Shown here: positions 38,346 to 47,735 of the stretch, piece after piece | How the letters are laid out: each line of letters opens with the position of its first letter | How positions within the stretch are numbered: position 1 is the first letter of the stretch | Origin: a virus | IMG/VR virus record: IMGVR_UViG_3300032268_000604 | Span: 1 to 49,119 of that record | Direction: 5' to 3' (one strand) | Length of the DNA stretch: 49,119 bases | Made by a program: the position numbers and the translations under genes | Notes under the pieces: model-generated | The model's database searches: none | The model's input: the letters and a program-made list of their open reading frames with translations, nothing else | Told to the model about the DNA's origin: nothing

Positions 38346-39527
38346 ATGAGTACAACAGGCAAAGGGTTTCATTACCCACAATATTCAGACACTCCAGATG
38401 TTCCAAGAGATCTTGAGCAGCTAGCAGAAGATGTTGATGCATATTTAGATGCACATCCAGGTCCCACTGGGGCTACTGGACCAAGGGGTTATAGCGTACT
38501 TAATGGAACTTCGAATCCCATTTCTAGCACAGGAATTGATGGTGATTTTTATATTAACACTACAAGTAATTCTATATTCGGCCCAAAAGTTTCTGGTGCT
38601 TGGAATTCTGGAACTAGTATTGGTGGTAACAGTGTATTAAATGGAACAGTTGATCCAACTTCTACAAATGGATCAAATGGAGATTTTTATATAAATACAG
38701 TTTCTAATAAAATTTTTGGTCCTAAATTAAACAATGCCTGGGCATCTGGAACAAATATTGTAGGCCCACAAGGAAATCCAGGAGCACAAGGAAATCCAGG
38801 AGCAAAAGGAGATGCTGCAGCAACAATTGTAATACAGTCCACAACAACTGGTAATGCTGGAACAACAGCAAGTGTAACAAACTCTGGCACATCTTCTGAT
38901 GTAAAATTAAATTTTGTAATCCCACGGGGAGACAAAGGCGAACAAGGAACCCCTGGAACCCCTGGAACCCCTGGAGCACCAGGCGCAGATGGCGCTGCTG
39001 GAGTAAATGCAAATATTGATCCAGTGGATACTTCCATTGGTTTGAACATACCGACTACAAACGTTTTTGGAGTTAATTCAAATTGGTATCCAAGATTTAA
39101 CAATTTATATGCAATTGGTCAGCCGATAGACTCACCTAACGGAGTAACAACAAATAGATTTTGGAAAACAATATATTCAAATACTGGAACCATTAATACG
39201 TCAGATTCAAGATTAAAAACAAATGTACAGGACTCCTTACTTGGTCTTGATTTTATTAATAGCTTGCGTCCAGTTAGCTATAAGTTTATTGAGGGATCAA
39301 AGACAGAAGACGGATCATCGATTCCAGGAGAAAGAACACACTGGGGTTTAATAGCACAAGAGGTGCAGTCGGTAATTGAAGACGCTGGTGTTGATTTTGG
39401 AGGATGGGTTTTGTTGGACAAAACTGACCAAGATTCAGAACAGGCTCTTAGGTATGAAGAATTCATTGCGCCATTAATAAAAGCGGTACAGGAACTTTCG
39501 GCAAGAGTAAAATCTTTAGAAGGTTAG
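38346..39527 (+). CDS. Collagen-like tail fibre with S74 intramolecular chaperone
   Basis: 393 residues. Collagen-like runs GPTGATGPRG (about 39-48), GPQGNPGAQGNPGAKGDA (about 138-155) and GDKGEQGTPGTPGTPGAPGADG (about 196-217) separate repeats of the block GDFYINTTSNSIFGPKVSGAWNSG. The C-terminal about 110 residues are an S74 (endosialidase-type) chaperone that cuts itself off before Ser286 or Ser288 (TSDSRLKTNV). The prolines in the G-X-Y runs are natural candidates for the hydroxylases encoded just upstream. Confidence 0.85.
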   Translation: MSTTGKGFHYPQYSDTPDVPRDLEQLAEDVDAYLDAHPGPTGATGPRGYSVLNGTSNPISSTGIDGDFYINTTSNSIFGPKVSGAWNSGTSIGGNSVLNGTVDPTSTNGSNGDFYINTVSNKIFGPKLNNAWASGTNIVGPQGNPGAQGNPGAKGDAAATIVIQSTTTGNAGTTASVTNSGTSSDVKLNFVIPRGDKGEQGTPGTPGTPGAPGADGAAGVNANIDPVDTSIGLNIPTTNVFGVNSNWYPRFNNLYAIGQPIDSPNGVTTNRFWKTIYSNTGTINTSDSRLKTNVQDSLLGLDFINSLRPVSYKFIEGSKTEDGSSIPGERTHWGLIAQEVQSVIEDAGVDFGGWVLLDKTDQDSEQALRYEEFIAPLIKAVQELSARVKSLEG

Positions 39528-39530
39528 CGT

Positions 39531-41342
39531 ATGTCATACAAATATGCTATTTTAAAAGATAAACCAATTGCTTTTTATCAATTAGATGAAGTTGCATCAA
39601 GTGATGTTTCTTCTTACGACATACTTAGAACATTTTTCCCAACGTATCAACACTTAAAAGATTCTGGCATATCTTATGCTGCTATTAGCGGTTTACCTGT
39701 ATATGATTTTTCTGGAAACTTCAATGACGGATTTGCAACGGAAGCTTCAGATAAAAAAGTTATGCCATTAATTTCTGGTGGACAAAGAGGAACTCAGGTG
39801 CTTCCAGAAACTAATATATATTATCCAGTAAGTGGAATTGCTTCAAGGGTGTACCCAGACAATGTATTTAGTATAGAGGCGTGGGTATTAATAAATGATT
39901 TTACTTCATCCAGAGTTAATTTGGTCTCAGACCCAACAAACAACATAGGTATTTTTTATGAAAACGGCAACATTGTATTTTCTGTTCAGGGACAAGAGGT
40001 TTCTTACACATACAGCCAGTCAGAGGCCATGTACATAGTTGGAACATTCTCACCAGGGAATATAGCTCTATACATTAACTCTGAGTTAAAGAGTATATTA
40101 AATTTAAATAGCTTTAAATTTACAAATGAAAACGTTTCATTTTTATCTGGGTCCTCAGCAATTGAATTTTTTATAGACGGAGTTGCTTTTTATAAGTCAG
40201 AGTTAAATCAAAAACAAATTGGAACTCATTACAATATTGGAATAAAAAATACAAATATAGCAAGCATAGTGTACCCAGATGGCGGATATTTATTTTCAAT
40301 GAATTCAAGCAAGATACGACCCACATTCCAATACTCATATCCAAAAGCAAAAAAATGGTCAGATGTAGCAAATGAAAACATTTCAATATCACCAGATCAG
40401 TCTTATTTGTATTTTGAAAAAACAGATGCTCAGGAGTCTAAAGAGTTTATTTTTACCGATTACATCGTTGTTCCAAACTATCTTGGCATTGAAACTTCAC
40501 AAATTTATTGGGATGGAGACGTAAAAGGAATTTCCATAAAGGTAAGCTTAGATAATCAAAATTGGACTGAGTGCATAAACGGCGCTTCAATACCATATTT
40601 TAATAAAAGCGATAATCAATTTCAAGATGTATTATTTATAAAAGTTACAATGTCAACTACAGACTCTAGAAAATTTTTGCCTATATTAAAATCTATAGAC
40701 TTGGTATTTTTTGAAGATCAATCATTCTATGGAGATAACTCTAGCTTTAAAATTATTTCAGACTACGAATACTGTATGCCTAAAGAAAATAGCCGTCCTT
40801 TATCTTTTAACAAAAATAATGGATTGTTCATGTTTAATGGCAAAGGGTTTGGAATAGATCATGACATTAATATTCGGTCTGTTGAAATGCTATTTACACC
40901 AGATGGGTCGGCTTCAGTTCTTTTGTCTACAAATAATGAATCCTTTAGTTGGAATTCGGCGGGGGTTATTAGTAAAGCTGGAATAGATTCAGTATATGTA
41001 AATGGAGAAAATGTAACTAACGCAGTCAATATATCTGAATATTTTATACCTGGAATACAGCACCACGTAATAATAAATTTAAACCAAGACGTAAGCACCA
41101 ACATTAGATTTAATCAGAATCAATCAGGGTCTTCTTCGGGTGGAAGAAATCTGTATAACAACTTGGCCATATACAAGCTGCCATTTACCCAGGAGCTAGC
41201 ATCTATGCATTATTTAAATTATATTGGAGTTGACTCGCTAGTAATTCAAGACACCACTATGTCATTAGCAGAAAAGAATACTGGCACGGACAATTTGGCA
41301 TATTTCTTTGTGTCTGAAGACCGTGTTGCGACAAATATATAA
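39531..41342 (+). CDS. LamG/concanavalin-like virion protein
   Basis: 603 residues. Residues about 110-230 (VFSIEAWVLINDFTSSRVNLVSD...GNIALYINSELKSILN...IEFFIDGVAFYKSELNQKQIGTHYNIG) are a typical LamG fold that binds glycans or proteins. A second similar region is near 430-560 (VEMLFTPDGSASVLLSTNN...RNLYNNLAIYKLPFTQE). Probably a tail or capsid decoration adhesin. It starts 3 nt after the collagen-like fibre. Confidence 0.75.
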   Translation: MSYKYAILKDKPIAFYQLDEVASSDVSSYDILRTFFPTYQHLKDSGISYAAISGLPVYDFSGNFNDGFATEASDKKVMPLISGGQRGTQVLPETNIYYPVSGIASRVYPDNVFSIEAWVLINDFTSSRVNLVSDPTNNIGIFYENGNIVFSVQGQEVSYTYSQSEAMYIVGTFSPGNIALYINSELKSILNLNSFKFTNENVSFLSGSSAIEFFIDGVAFYKSELNQKQIGTHYNIGIKNTNIASIVYPDGGYLFSMNSSKIRPTFQYSYPKAKKWSDVANENISISPDQSYLYFEKTDAQESKEFIFTDYIVVPNYLGIETSQIYWDGDVKGISIKVSLDNQNWTECINGASIPYFNKSDNQFQDVLFIKVTMSTTDSRKFLPILKSIDLVFFEDQSFYGDNSSFKIISDYEYCMPKENSRPLSFNKNNGLFMFNGKGFGIDHDINIRSVEMLFTPDGSASVLLSTNNESFSWNSAGVISKAGIDSVYVNGENVTNAVNISEYFIPGIQHHVIINLNQDVSTNIRFNQNQSGSSSGGRNLYNNLAIYKLPFTQELASMHYLNYIGVDSLVIQDTTMSLAEKNTGTDNLAYFFVSEDRVATNI

Positions 41343-41387
41343 TATTCCGTACAGCCGCAAGACATATCTGGACTTTGACATCAAATA

Positions 41388-41397
41388 ATGGTATGAT
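41388..41397 (+). promoter_or_regulatory. Extended -10 promoter (TGgTATGAT) before the head genes
   Basis: TGGTATGAT ends 8 nt before the ATG at 41406; a TTGACA hexamer lies only 11 nt upstream of the -10. There is no ribosome binding site, so a near-leaderless start is likely. Confidence 0.5.
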
Positions 41398-41405
41398 TGT
41401 GGTCT

Positions 41406-41744
41406 ATGGATATCTTAAATCAAAAAAGTCAAATTATAGAAGAAACCACCCTTGGTATATATGTGTGGGAAATGCCTGATGGCAGATGGATTGGGGACGA
41501 CGATGGCAATTTTCTTTCGGTCACGGCAAAAAAAGGAAATAGATCCAAAATCGATGCTTTGGCTAGAGAGGTTCGCTCATACGGTATATACGAGGGCAAT
41601 CCCAAGTTTCTTTCTGGACGTAGAAAGATTGACGACGAAGAGTTCGAACACCAAAATGAAAGACTCAAGTGGGGATTAACTCCAGATCCTTTGGATATTG
41701 GAGTCTATAAAGATTCAATGCTTAGAAACGGAGCGGTACAGTGA
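41406..41744 (+). CDS. Small conserved protein before the portal gene
   Basis: 112 residues from the ATG at 41406; a TTG at 41397 is in frame but overlaps the -10 box. TLGIYVWEMPDGRWIGDDDGNFLSVTAKKGNRSKIDALAREVRSYG is a strand-rich start. The type is often found next to portal genes in actinophages; role unknown. Stop overlaps the portal start by 4 nt (GTGA). Confidence 0.65.
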   Translation: MDILNQKSQIIEETTLGIYVWEMPDGRWIGDDDGNFLSVTAKKGNRSKIDALAREVRSYGIYEGNPKFLSGRRKIDDEEFEHQNERLKWGLTPDPLDIGVYKDSMLRNGAVQ

Positions 41745-43330
41745 GAGCAGAGTTTATTGATGACGATGCGTCAGATGAAGTATCTACTATAGATATATCT
41801 AATTCTGCAGACTGGTTTAGCTTTAAAAAAGAAAAAGAGCATGACGATCCTTTTGCTATGGGTCTAGAAGATATTAAAAAGCTTAATGGGCTAGGGGCTA
41901 CATTTAGAAGAAAAGTTAATAGAGATTTCTCAAAAGCATTTGTTGGAACTAGCGGCGTAGGTACACAACAGAATTTAATGCAGCAAGCAATTAGCGGATA
42001 TGCGCTATTTGATCTTGTTGAACCTACATATAACCTAGACTATCTCTCAAAGATTTATGAAGTATCAACTTACAACTATGCAGCTATAAATGCAAAAGTT
42101 TCAAATATTGTTGGCCTGGGCTACAACTTTACTGAGACTACAAAAGCAAAAGATGCTATGGATGAAATTAATGATAGCAAGCAGCTTGAAAGAGCAAGAG
42201 CTAAAATAAATCGAATTAAAACAAATTTAGATAGATGGCTAGACGATTGTAACGAAGAGGAGTCTTTCACAGAGACCCTTATAAAGGCCTACACGGACCT
42301 TGAGGCGACTGGGAATGGTTACCTAGAGATAGGACGTACAACAGCAGGAGATGTGGGCTACATAGGCCATATACCAGCTAAAACAATGCGTGTAAGAAGA
42401 TTACGTGACGGCTTCATCCAGTTACTTTATGGAAAGGCTGTATATTTCCGTAACTTCGGAGACACGGAAACATTAAATCCTATTGCTGGCCAAGAAGACA
42501 GGCCAAATGAGATTATTCATTTAAAGAAGTACACCCCTATGAATAACTATTACGGTGTGCCAGATATTATTGCAGCCCAGCAAGCGTTGGCTGGAAATGA
42601 ATTTGCTGGAAGATATAACCTAGACTACTTTGAAAATAAAGCGGTGCCAAGATATATTATTACAGTTAAGGGAGCAAAGCTTTCTCCAGAATCAGAAAGA
42701 AAATTACTTGAATTTTTCCAGGTTGGATTAAAGGGTAAGAATCACAGATCCCTTTATATTCCACTTCCAGCGGATACACCAGACTCAAAGACTGAATTTA
42801 AGATGGAGCCGATTGAAGCTGGAGAGCAAGAATCTTCTTTCAACATCTATCGTAAAACTAATAGAGATGAAATTCTTTTAGCCCATCGTGTTCCTATTAA
42901 TAAAATTGGAACTCCAGAGGGAGTCAATTTAGCGGTAGCAAGAGATGCCGATAAAACATTTAAGGAGCAGGTTTGCCGACCAGCCCAAGATAGATTAGAA
43001 AAGAAATTAAATTATTTAATCGCAGAAAAGACAGACGTTGTTGAATTAAAATTTAATGAGCTGAGTTTGACAGACGAAATAACCCAGAGCCAGATAGATG
43101 AAATCTATTTAAGAATGCAGGTAATTACCCCTAATGAAGTTAGAATCAGAAAGAACATGATTCCTATTGAAGGTGGTGACGAGGTAGTAGAATTAAAGCC
43201 TCAACAGGCAGCAGATCAAAATGCTAAATCTACAGGCAATAGGGCCAGGGACCAAGAACGTGCCAAAACCACTTCAGATAAAACTGGAGAAGGCAGAAAT
43301 GCCAAGGGCGATGGTCCAAAAGTCAAGTGA
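41741..43330 (+). CDS. Portal protein
   Basis: 529 residues. Typical phage portal segments: NYAAINAKVSNIVGLGYNF, LEATGNGYLEIGRT, PIAGQEDRPNEIIHLKKYTPMNNYYGVPDIIAAQQAL, and the C-terminal YRKTNRDEILLAHRVPINKIG with LAVARDADKTFKEQVCRP. It forms the dodecameric vertex for DNA passage. Starts with GTG. Closest in style to the PBSX/SPP1-like portals of Gram-positive phages. Confidence 0.9.
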   Translation: MRAEFIDDDASDEVSTIDISNSADWFSFKKEKEHDDPFAMGLEDIKKLNGLGATFRRKVNRDFSKAFVGTSGVGTQQNLMQQAISGYALFDLVEPTYNLDYLSKIYEVSTYNYAAINAKVSNIVGLGYNFTETTKAKDAMDEINDSKQLERARAKINRIKTNLDRWLDDCNEEESFTETLIKAYTDLEATGNGYLEIGRTTAGDVGYIGHIPAKTMRVRRLRDGFIQLLYGKAVYFRNFGDTETLNPIAGQEDRPNEIIHLKKYTPMNNYYGVPDIIAAQQALAGNEFAGRYNLDYFENKAVPRYIITVKGAKLSPESERKLLEFFQVGLKGKNHRSLYIPLPADTPDSKTEFKMEPIEAGEQESSFNIYRKTNRDEILLAHRVPINKIGTPEGVNLAVARDADKTFKEQVCRPAQDRLEKKLNYLIAEKTDVVELKFNELSLTDEITQSQIDEIYLRMQVITPNEVRIRKNMIPIEGGDEVVELKPQQAADQNAKSTGNRARDQERAKTTSDKTGEGRNAKGDGPKVK

Positions 43331-43347
43331 GTTTAATCAACTACGAT

Positions 43348-43376
43348 TTGCGTTATAGTAAATAAACCACTAAAAT
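43348..43376 (+). promoter_or_regulatory. Promoter of the protease-capsid genes
   Basis: TTGCGT (43348-43353), 17 nt, TAAAAT (43371-43376), then 7 nt to the ATG at 43384, suggesting a leaderless message. Confidence 0.55.
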
Positions 43377-43383
43377 TAAGCAT

Positions 43384-44742
43384 ATGAACATTGAAAAGAC
43401 CATGTGGTCTAGCAGCGGTGACACCGTACACCTATCAGTCCCTTTCACAAAAGTAAACCGTGAGAAGAGAACTGTATCTGGTTTTGCTACGCTTGATAAC
43501 GTAGATCAAACTGGTGATGTTGTAACTGCAGAAGCTAGCATGAAAGCATTTGATTCGTTTAGAGGAAACCTTCGTGAGATGCATCAGCCTCTTGCAGTTG
43601 GTAAGGTTGTTTCATTTAGACCTGAGACTTACTACGATCAGACAACAAAAGAATTTTATAATGGCGTTTATGTAACATCATACATTTCAAAGGGTGCACA
43701 AGATACTTGGGAAAAAGTTCTTGACGGCACTCTTTCTGGTTTTTCAATCGGCGGAAAGATTATAGAAGCAGACAACGAAATGAATAAGTCTACTGGAGAA
43801 CAAGTTCGTTTTATTAAGAACTATGAACTAATTGAGTTGTCAATTGTAGACTCACCAGCAAACCAACTATGCAATATTTTTTCTATTGAGAAGATGAATG
43901 GCCAACTTGTATTCAAGGGAATGGCAGCAGATGTTGTAACAGAAAATATTTTTTATTGCGAAGAAAGCGACTCAGTGTTTATGTCTACAGAAAAAACATT
44001 TGATTCTCCAGTATCTGGTAAGCCAGCTACATTGATTGGATGGGTAGAAAGCTCAGACGTATCCAAGTCAAAAGAAATAGATAAGATTCTTGCTTCATTT
44101 AAGAAGACAAGATTAGCGTTGCCTGAAACACAAATAATTGCAAAACAGGCAAACGTAGAAGGAGGTAATAAAATGTCAGATACAAACATAGATAATGTTG
44201 TAGAAGCTCCAGTAGCAGAAGCAGCAGTTGTTGAAGCACCTGTAGCAGAAGCCGTAGAAGCTCCAGCAGCAGATGAATCAAACGTAGATCTTTTTGACAA
44301 ATCATTGGAAGTTGCAGAAGCTGCAACAGAAGATGCCTCTGCCGACTCCGTTGAAGAAGCAGCCGCAACAGAAGAAGTCACGGTTGATGAACCTGATTTT
44401 GCAAAGATGTTAGGCGACCTAAAAGGCTTTTTCTCAGAGACTTTGACAAAAGCCACAGAAGCTAATGCAGCTCATGTTTCCGAAATGAAGGAAACAGTAG
44501 AGAGTTTCAGCAAGAGCATCAATGGTCAAATCACAGAATTGGCAGAAAAGCACAGTGCACTAAGTGCAGCTGTGACAGATATAAAGAGCACCATCGACGG
44601 TGTTCAAAAGCGTGTAGATGCTGTAGAAGGCGATACCGCAATTAAGAAGTCCTCTGATCTTGGCCGATCTGAGGGAGTAAGAAAATCAAAATCGACATGG
44701 AACGGTTCTTTCCTCGGTTCCGTAAATGAAATCTTTAACTAA
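43384..44742 (+). CDS. Prohead protease fused to scaffold protein
   Basis: 452 residues. The first about 170 match XkdF/S78-type prohead proteases: FATLDNVDQTGDVV, REMHQPLAVGKV (probable catalytic His) and DGTLSGFSIGGKI (probable Ser), ending with YELIELSIVDSPAN. The last about 190 residues are acidic, alanine-rich and then coiled coil, as in scaffold proteins. An internal ATG with a perfect ribosome binding site can make the scaffold alone. It directs capsid assembly with the next gene. Confidence 0.85.
   Translation: MNIEKTMWSSSGDTVHLSVPFTKVNREKRTVSGFATLDNVDQTGDVVTAEASMKAFDSFRGNLREMHQPLAVGKVVSFRPETYYDQTTKEFYNGVYVTSYISKGAQDTWEKVLDGTLSGFSIGGKIIEADNEMNKSTGEQVRFIKNYELIELSIVDSPANQLCNIFSIEKMNGQLVFKGMAADVVTENIFYCEESDSVFMSTEKTFDSPVSGKPATLIGWVESSDVSKSKEIDKILASFKKTRLALPETQIIAKQANVEGGNKMSDTNIDNVVEAPVAEAAVVEAPVAEAVEAPAADESNVDLFDKSLEVAEAATEDASADSVEEAAATEEVTVDEPDFAKMLGDLKGFFSETLTKATEANAAHVSEMKETVESFSKSINGQITELAEKHSALSAAVTDIKSTIDGVQKRVDAVEGDTAIKKSSDLGRSEGVRKSKSTWNGSFLGSVNEIFN
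44173..44742 (+). CDS. Internal scaffold protein (in-frame start)
   Basis: AAGGAGGT lies 7 nt before the ATG at 44173, in the protease frame. This start gives 189 residues holding only the acidic, alanine-rich and coiled-coil scaffold part. The arrangement is like lambda C/Nu3, where protease-scaffold and scaffold share one gene. Confidence 0.7.
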   Translation: MSDTNIDNVVEAPVAEAAVVEAPVAEAVEAPAADESNVDLFDKSLEVAEAATEDASADSVEEAAATEEVTVDEPDFAKMLGDLKGFFSETLTKATEANAAHVSEMKETVESFSKSINGQITELAEKHSALSAAVTDIKSTIDGVQKRVDAVEGDTAIKKSSDLGRSEGVRKSKSTWNGSFLGSVNEIFN

Positions 44743-44763
44743 AATAAGGTAGGTGAAATAAAA

Positions 44764-45813
44764 ATGAGTAATGAACTATTAGAAAAAGCAGCCGCAGCAG
44801 GTACAACAGTATCAACTGGATTCGGCTCAACAGCAGGTGGTGCAGGAGTACACACAGCTTCCGAAAACGGAAACGGTGGTCTTCTAAACCCAGAACAATC
44901 AGCTAGATTTCTAGATTATATGTTCGACGCTACCGTAATTGGTAAGGTTGCACGTACAGTCCGAATGAAGGCCGATACAACAGAAATTGATCGTATGTCT
45001 ATTGGTGAGAAGCTTGTAAAGCTTGCAACCGAAGGCGAGAACACAGGAGTTAACTCAGGTGTAACTTTCTCAAAGATCTCTCTCACAACTAAGAAGCTCC
45101 GCATGGACTGGGAACTTTCAACAGAATCTCTAGAAGATAATATCGAAGGTGCAGATCTCGAAGATCACATTGCACGTTTGATGGCAACACAAGCAGGTAA
45201 TGACATTGAAGATTTGATCCTTAACGGTGATACATCACTTTCAAGCGATGCACTTTACAAGTCATTTGATGGAGCAGTTAAGAAGGCAAAGACCTATGGT
45301 CGCGTTGTCGACGCAGCAGGTGCGGGAATTTCTCGTGCAGTGTTTAACTCAGCTCTTAAGGCACTTCCACGCAAGTACAAGCAACGTCGCACAGACCTTC
45401 GCTTCCTTGCGGGATCAAACTTGATCCAGGATTACCTATACTCTAACTCACAGAACATTCAGAACGTAACTCCACAGGATATTGCTTCAGGCATCATCCG
45501 TGGTGATGTTCCAGTTCTTGGAGGTCCAGCAGGATATGTAGCTCCATACGCATTTGGTATTCCAATCGTTGAAGTTCCATTGCTTCCTGAGACACAGACA
45601 GGTACATATGCTAGCCCATCAGGTTCACACGGAGACGTCCACTTGACATTCCCAAATAACGTTGTTATTGGTATCAAGCGTGATGTTACTGTTTACCGCT
45701 TCTTCTGGCCACGTAAGGACTCAATCGAGTACACAATGTATACTCGTGTTGGTGTTCAAATCGAGCAGGCAGACGCTTGGGTAGTTGTAAAGAACGTTAA
45801 GGTTGCTTCTTAA
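44764..45813 (+). CDS. Major capsid protein (HK97-type)
   Basis: 349 residues. Pattern of HK97-fold capsids: LLNPEQSARFLDYMFDATVIGKVART, WELSTESLEDNIEGADLEDHIARLMATQAGNDIEDLILNGD (E-loop and spine helix), GPAGYVAPYAFGIPIVEVPLLPE, and a C-terminal SIEYTMYTRVGVQIEQADAWVVV. Richer in C-ending codons than its neighbours, as expected for the most expressed gene. Followed by a strong terminator. Confidence 0.9.
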   Translation: MSNELLEKAAAAGTTVSTGFGSTAGGAGVHTASENGNGGLLNPEQSARFLDYMFDATVIGKVARTVRMKADTTEIDRMSIGEKLVKLATEGENTGVNSGVTFSKISLTTKKLRMDWELSTESLEDNIEGADLEDHIARLMATQAGNDIEDLILNGDTSLSSDALYKSFDGAVKKAKTYGRVVDAAGAGISRAVFNSALKALPRKYKQRRTDLRFLAGSNLIQDYLYSNSQNIQNVTPQDIASGIIRGDVPVLGGPAGYVAPYAFGIPIVEVPLLPETQTGTYASPSGSHGDVHLTFPNNVVIGIKRDVTVYRFFWPRKDSIEYTMYTRVGVQIEQADAWVVVKNVKVAS

Positions 45814-45834
45814 TTAATTAAGAATTAAACCCTC

Positions 45835-45866
45835 GAAAGGCCCCTAATTAATTTTAGGGGCTTTTC
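45835..45866 (+). terminator. Rho-independent terminator after the major capsid gene
   Basis: AAAGGCCCCTAA pairs with TTAGGGGCTTTT (one G-T pair) and is followed by T-rich sequence. Confidence 0.85.
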
Positions 45867-45881
45867 ATTTTAATTTAACAA

Positions 45882-45890
45882 TGCTATAAT
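45882..45890 (+). promoter_or_regulatory. Extended -10 promoter (TGcTATAAT)
   Basis: TGCTATAAT, 29 nt before the ATG at 45920, which has a GAGGAG site. It restarts transcription after the capsid terminator. Confidence 0.75.
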
Positions 45891-45919
45891 TAAAGAACCT
45901 AGAAAGAGGAGAAATAAAT

Positions 45920-46312
45920 ATGTCGTTTGACACATTAAAAGTAGCCGAATTAAAAGTAATTGCAACAGACTTTGCAGTTGACACAGAAAACTTAAAAAAC
46001 AAAAAAGACATAATTGCAGCACTATCCGAAGAAGGCGTGACCTGGAGTGTCTACCAGGATACAATTGAAGCAATTGAAAAGAATAAAGAAGAGATTGAAA
46101 TTCTTCCAAAGTTTGATCCAAAGGCTCAGCCAAAGGATACGATCCTTGTTAGAATGACCAGAGAAAATCACAGATATGATATCTTCGGTTACACTTTTAC
46201 AAAGGAACATCCGTTTGTGGCAATGTCAGAAGAAGATGCTCAAAAAATCTTTGATACAGAGGAGGGTTTTCGTTTAGCGACACCAAAGGAAGTTCAGGAC
46301 TTCTACAACTAA
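45920..46312 (+). CDS. Head protein with SAP/HeH-like N-terminal domain
   Basis: 130 residues. LKVAELKVIATDFAVDTENLKNKKDIIAALSEEG is a helix-extended-loop-helix (HeH/SAP/Rho-N-like) motif common in small head proteins. The C-terminal part (TILVRMTRENHRYDIFGYTFTKEHPFVAMSEEDAQKIFDTEEGFRLATPKEVQDFY) resembles small capsid-associated proteins. Its role may be capsid decoration or DNA contact. Confidence 0.7.
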   Translation: MSFDTLKVAELKVIATDFAVDTENLKNKKDIIAALSEEGVTWSVYQDTIEAIEKNKEEIEILPKFDPKAQPKDTILVRMTRENHRYDIFGYTFTKEHPFVAMSEEDAQKIFDTEEGFRLATPKEVQDFYN

Positions 46313-46325
46313 ACGTTAGCACATA

Positions 46326-47312
46326 ATGGCAGAAATCTATAAAGATCAAACTTCACCAGTAAAAACAAAAATATTTTGGGGTGGGGAATTAACAGATGCA
46401 GACGGAGCTGTTACAGCGGTAGTATATGATATTACTGAAGACGGCACCATTTCTCCAGCAGTTAACCCTACTGTGCCGCTTGGCACATATACGGCTACAA
46501 AGTCTGAAACAGATGTGGGAACATACCAAATTGTCATACCACTTAGTCTTTGTAGAAGAAATAGAAAATTCAAAATAGAGTGGCGGTATTCCATTAGTGG
46601 AAATAGCGCATCTCATATATATTTTATTGATGTAGTTACCCCATATGCAAACCTATCAGACGTAATTGATGATTTAGGTTTTGGAACGGATCCATCCGAT
46701 CCAAACTACAAGACCTACCATGAATTACAAATGGCAGAGAAGTATGCAAGAAAACTTATAGAGATCTACACAAACCAATCTTTTTATCTATACGATGATA
46801 CGCAAATTGTGTATGGATCAGGATCAGATATCCTTCCGTTGCCATTTAGATTAAGCGAGATTCATGAACTGTATGAGAATGATATTCTTGTTGCAGATAA
46901 GATTAATAATATAAACAACTGGGTCTACACGCCCATCATTTCAGAATCAAATTTTGGAATACGTGTTAATAGACAAGACAACCTAGACGGGCTAGTTTAT
47001 ACAGCAAACGGATTAGTCCCACCTTCAATTCACGATGCATCTTCTTCAGGCGCATTTAGAAAAGATGTTAGGTATTCTGTTGCTGGTAGATTTGGATGGA
47101 GCTCAGTACCAGACAATGTAGAAGAAGCATGCATTATTCTTATAAAGCAATTCTTTGACAAAGATCGTGCATGGAAAGATAAGTATGTAAAGAACATTAG
47201 CACGTTTGACTGGAAGTTCGAATTTATGGAAGATGCACACAGAGGCACTGGAAACTTATATGCAGACCAGCTTCTTTCACCATATGTATTGAATGGAATG
47301 GTAGCATTTTAA
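46326..47312 (+). CDS. Head-tail connector with N-terminal beta-sandwich
   Basis: 328 residues. Residues 1-105 form a BppU/Ig-like sandwich. The C-terminal part (YHELQMAEKYARKLIEIYTNQSFYLYDDT, PLPFRLSEIHELYEND, VPDNVEEACIILIKQFFDKDRAWKDKYV) is typical of gp15/gp6-type head-completion adaptors. The joining of the two domains is less common. Confidence 0.75.
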   Translation: MAEIYKDQTSPVKTKIFWGGELTDADGAVTAVVYDITEDGTISPAVNPTVPLGTYTATKSETDVGTYQIVIPLSLCRRNRKFKIEWRYSISGNSASHIYFIDVVTPYANLSDVIDDLGFGTDPSDPNYKTYHELQMAEKYARKLIEIYTNQSFYLYDDTQIVYGSGSDILPLPFRLSEIHELYENDILVADKINNINNWVYTPIISESNFGIRVNRQDNLDGLVYTANGLVPPSIHDASSSGAFRKDVRYSVAGRFGWSSVPDNVEEACIILIKQFFDKDRAWKDKYVKNISTFDWKFEFMEDAHRGTGNLYADQLLSPYVLNGMVAF

Positions 47313-47735
47313 ATGAGTTTGATAGCATCACTGATGCCATTGCAACTTGATGTATATGAGCAGTCAAATATACAAGATGTAAATACTGGTGCTATAAAAA
47401 AAGAATGGTCTTACATAAAAACAGTTCAATGCTCTGCTAAAGGCGTTATATCTAAATCATCTACAGCAAGCGGAGATAAACAGGTTATCGGACCAAAGTA
47501 TTCTGATGAGCAGGTATTAGAAATTAGAACTTTAGAAAAAATTACTTACCGTGAAAAGATAACAAACGTTCGTGACATGAATGGTAATGTTATATGGAAA
47601 GAAATAGACTATCCAAGCGACACCCCAACTGTGTTTGAAATAGTTAGCTCTACTCCAGTGACAGACCCATTTGGATCAATACTTGCTTACAACTCCGTTG
47701 CAAAGAGATCGGAGAATCAGACTATTGGAATCTAA
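47313..47735 (+). CDS. Head closure / stopper-like protein
   Basis: 140 residues, beta-rich, starting directly after the connector gene. LQLDVYEQSNIQDVNTGAIKKEWSYIKTVQCSAKGVI is the usual small-barrel beginning of SPP1 gp16-type stoppers. Position between connector and tail genes supports this. Confidence 0.65.
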   Translation: MSLIASLMPLQLDVYEQSNIQDVNTGAIKKEWSYIKTVQCSAKGVISKSSTASGDKQVIGPKYSDEQVLEIRTLEKITYREKITNVRDMNGNVIWKEIDYPSDTPTVFEIVSSTPVTDPFGSILAYNSVAKRSENQTIGI

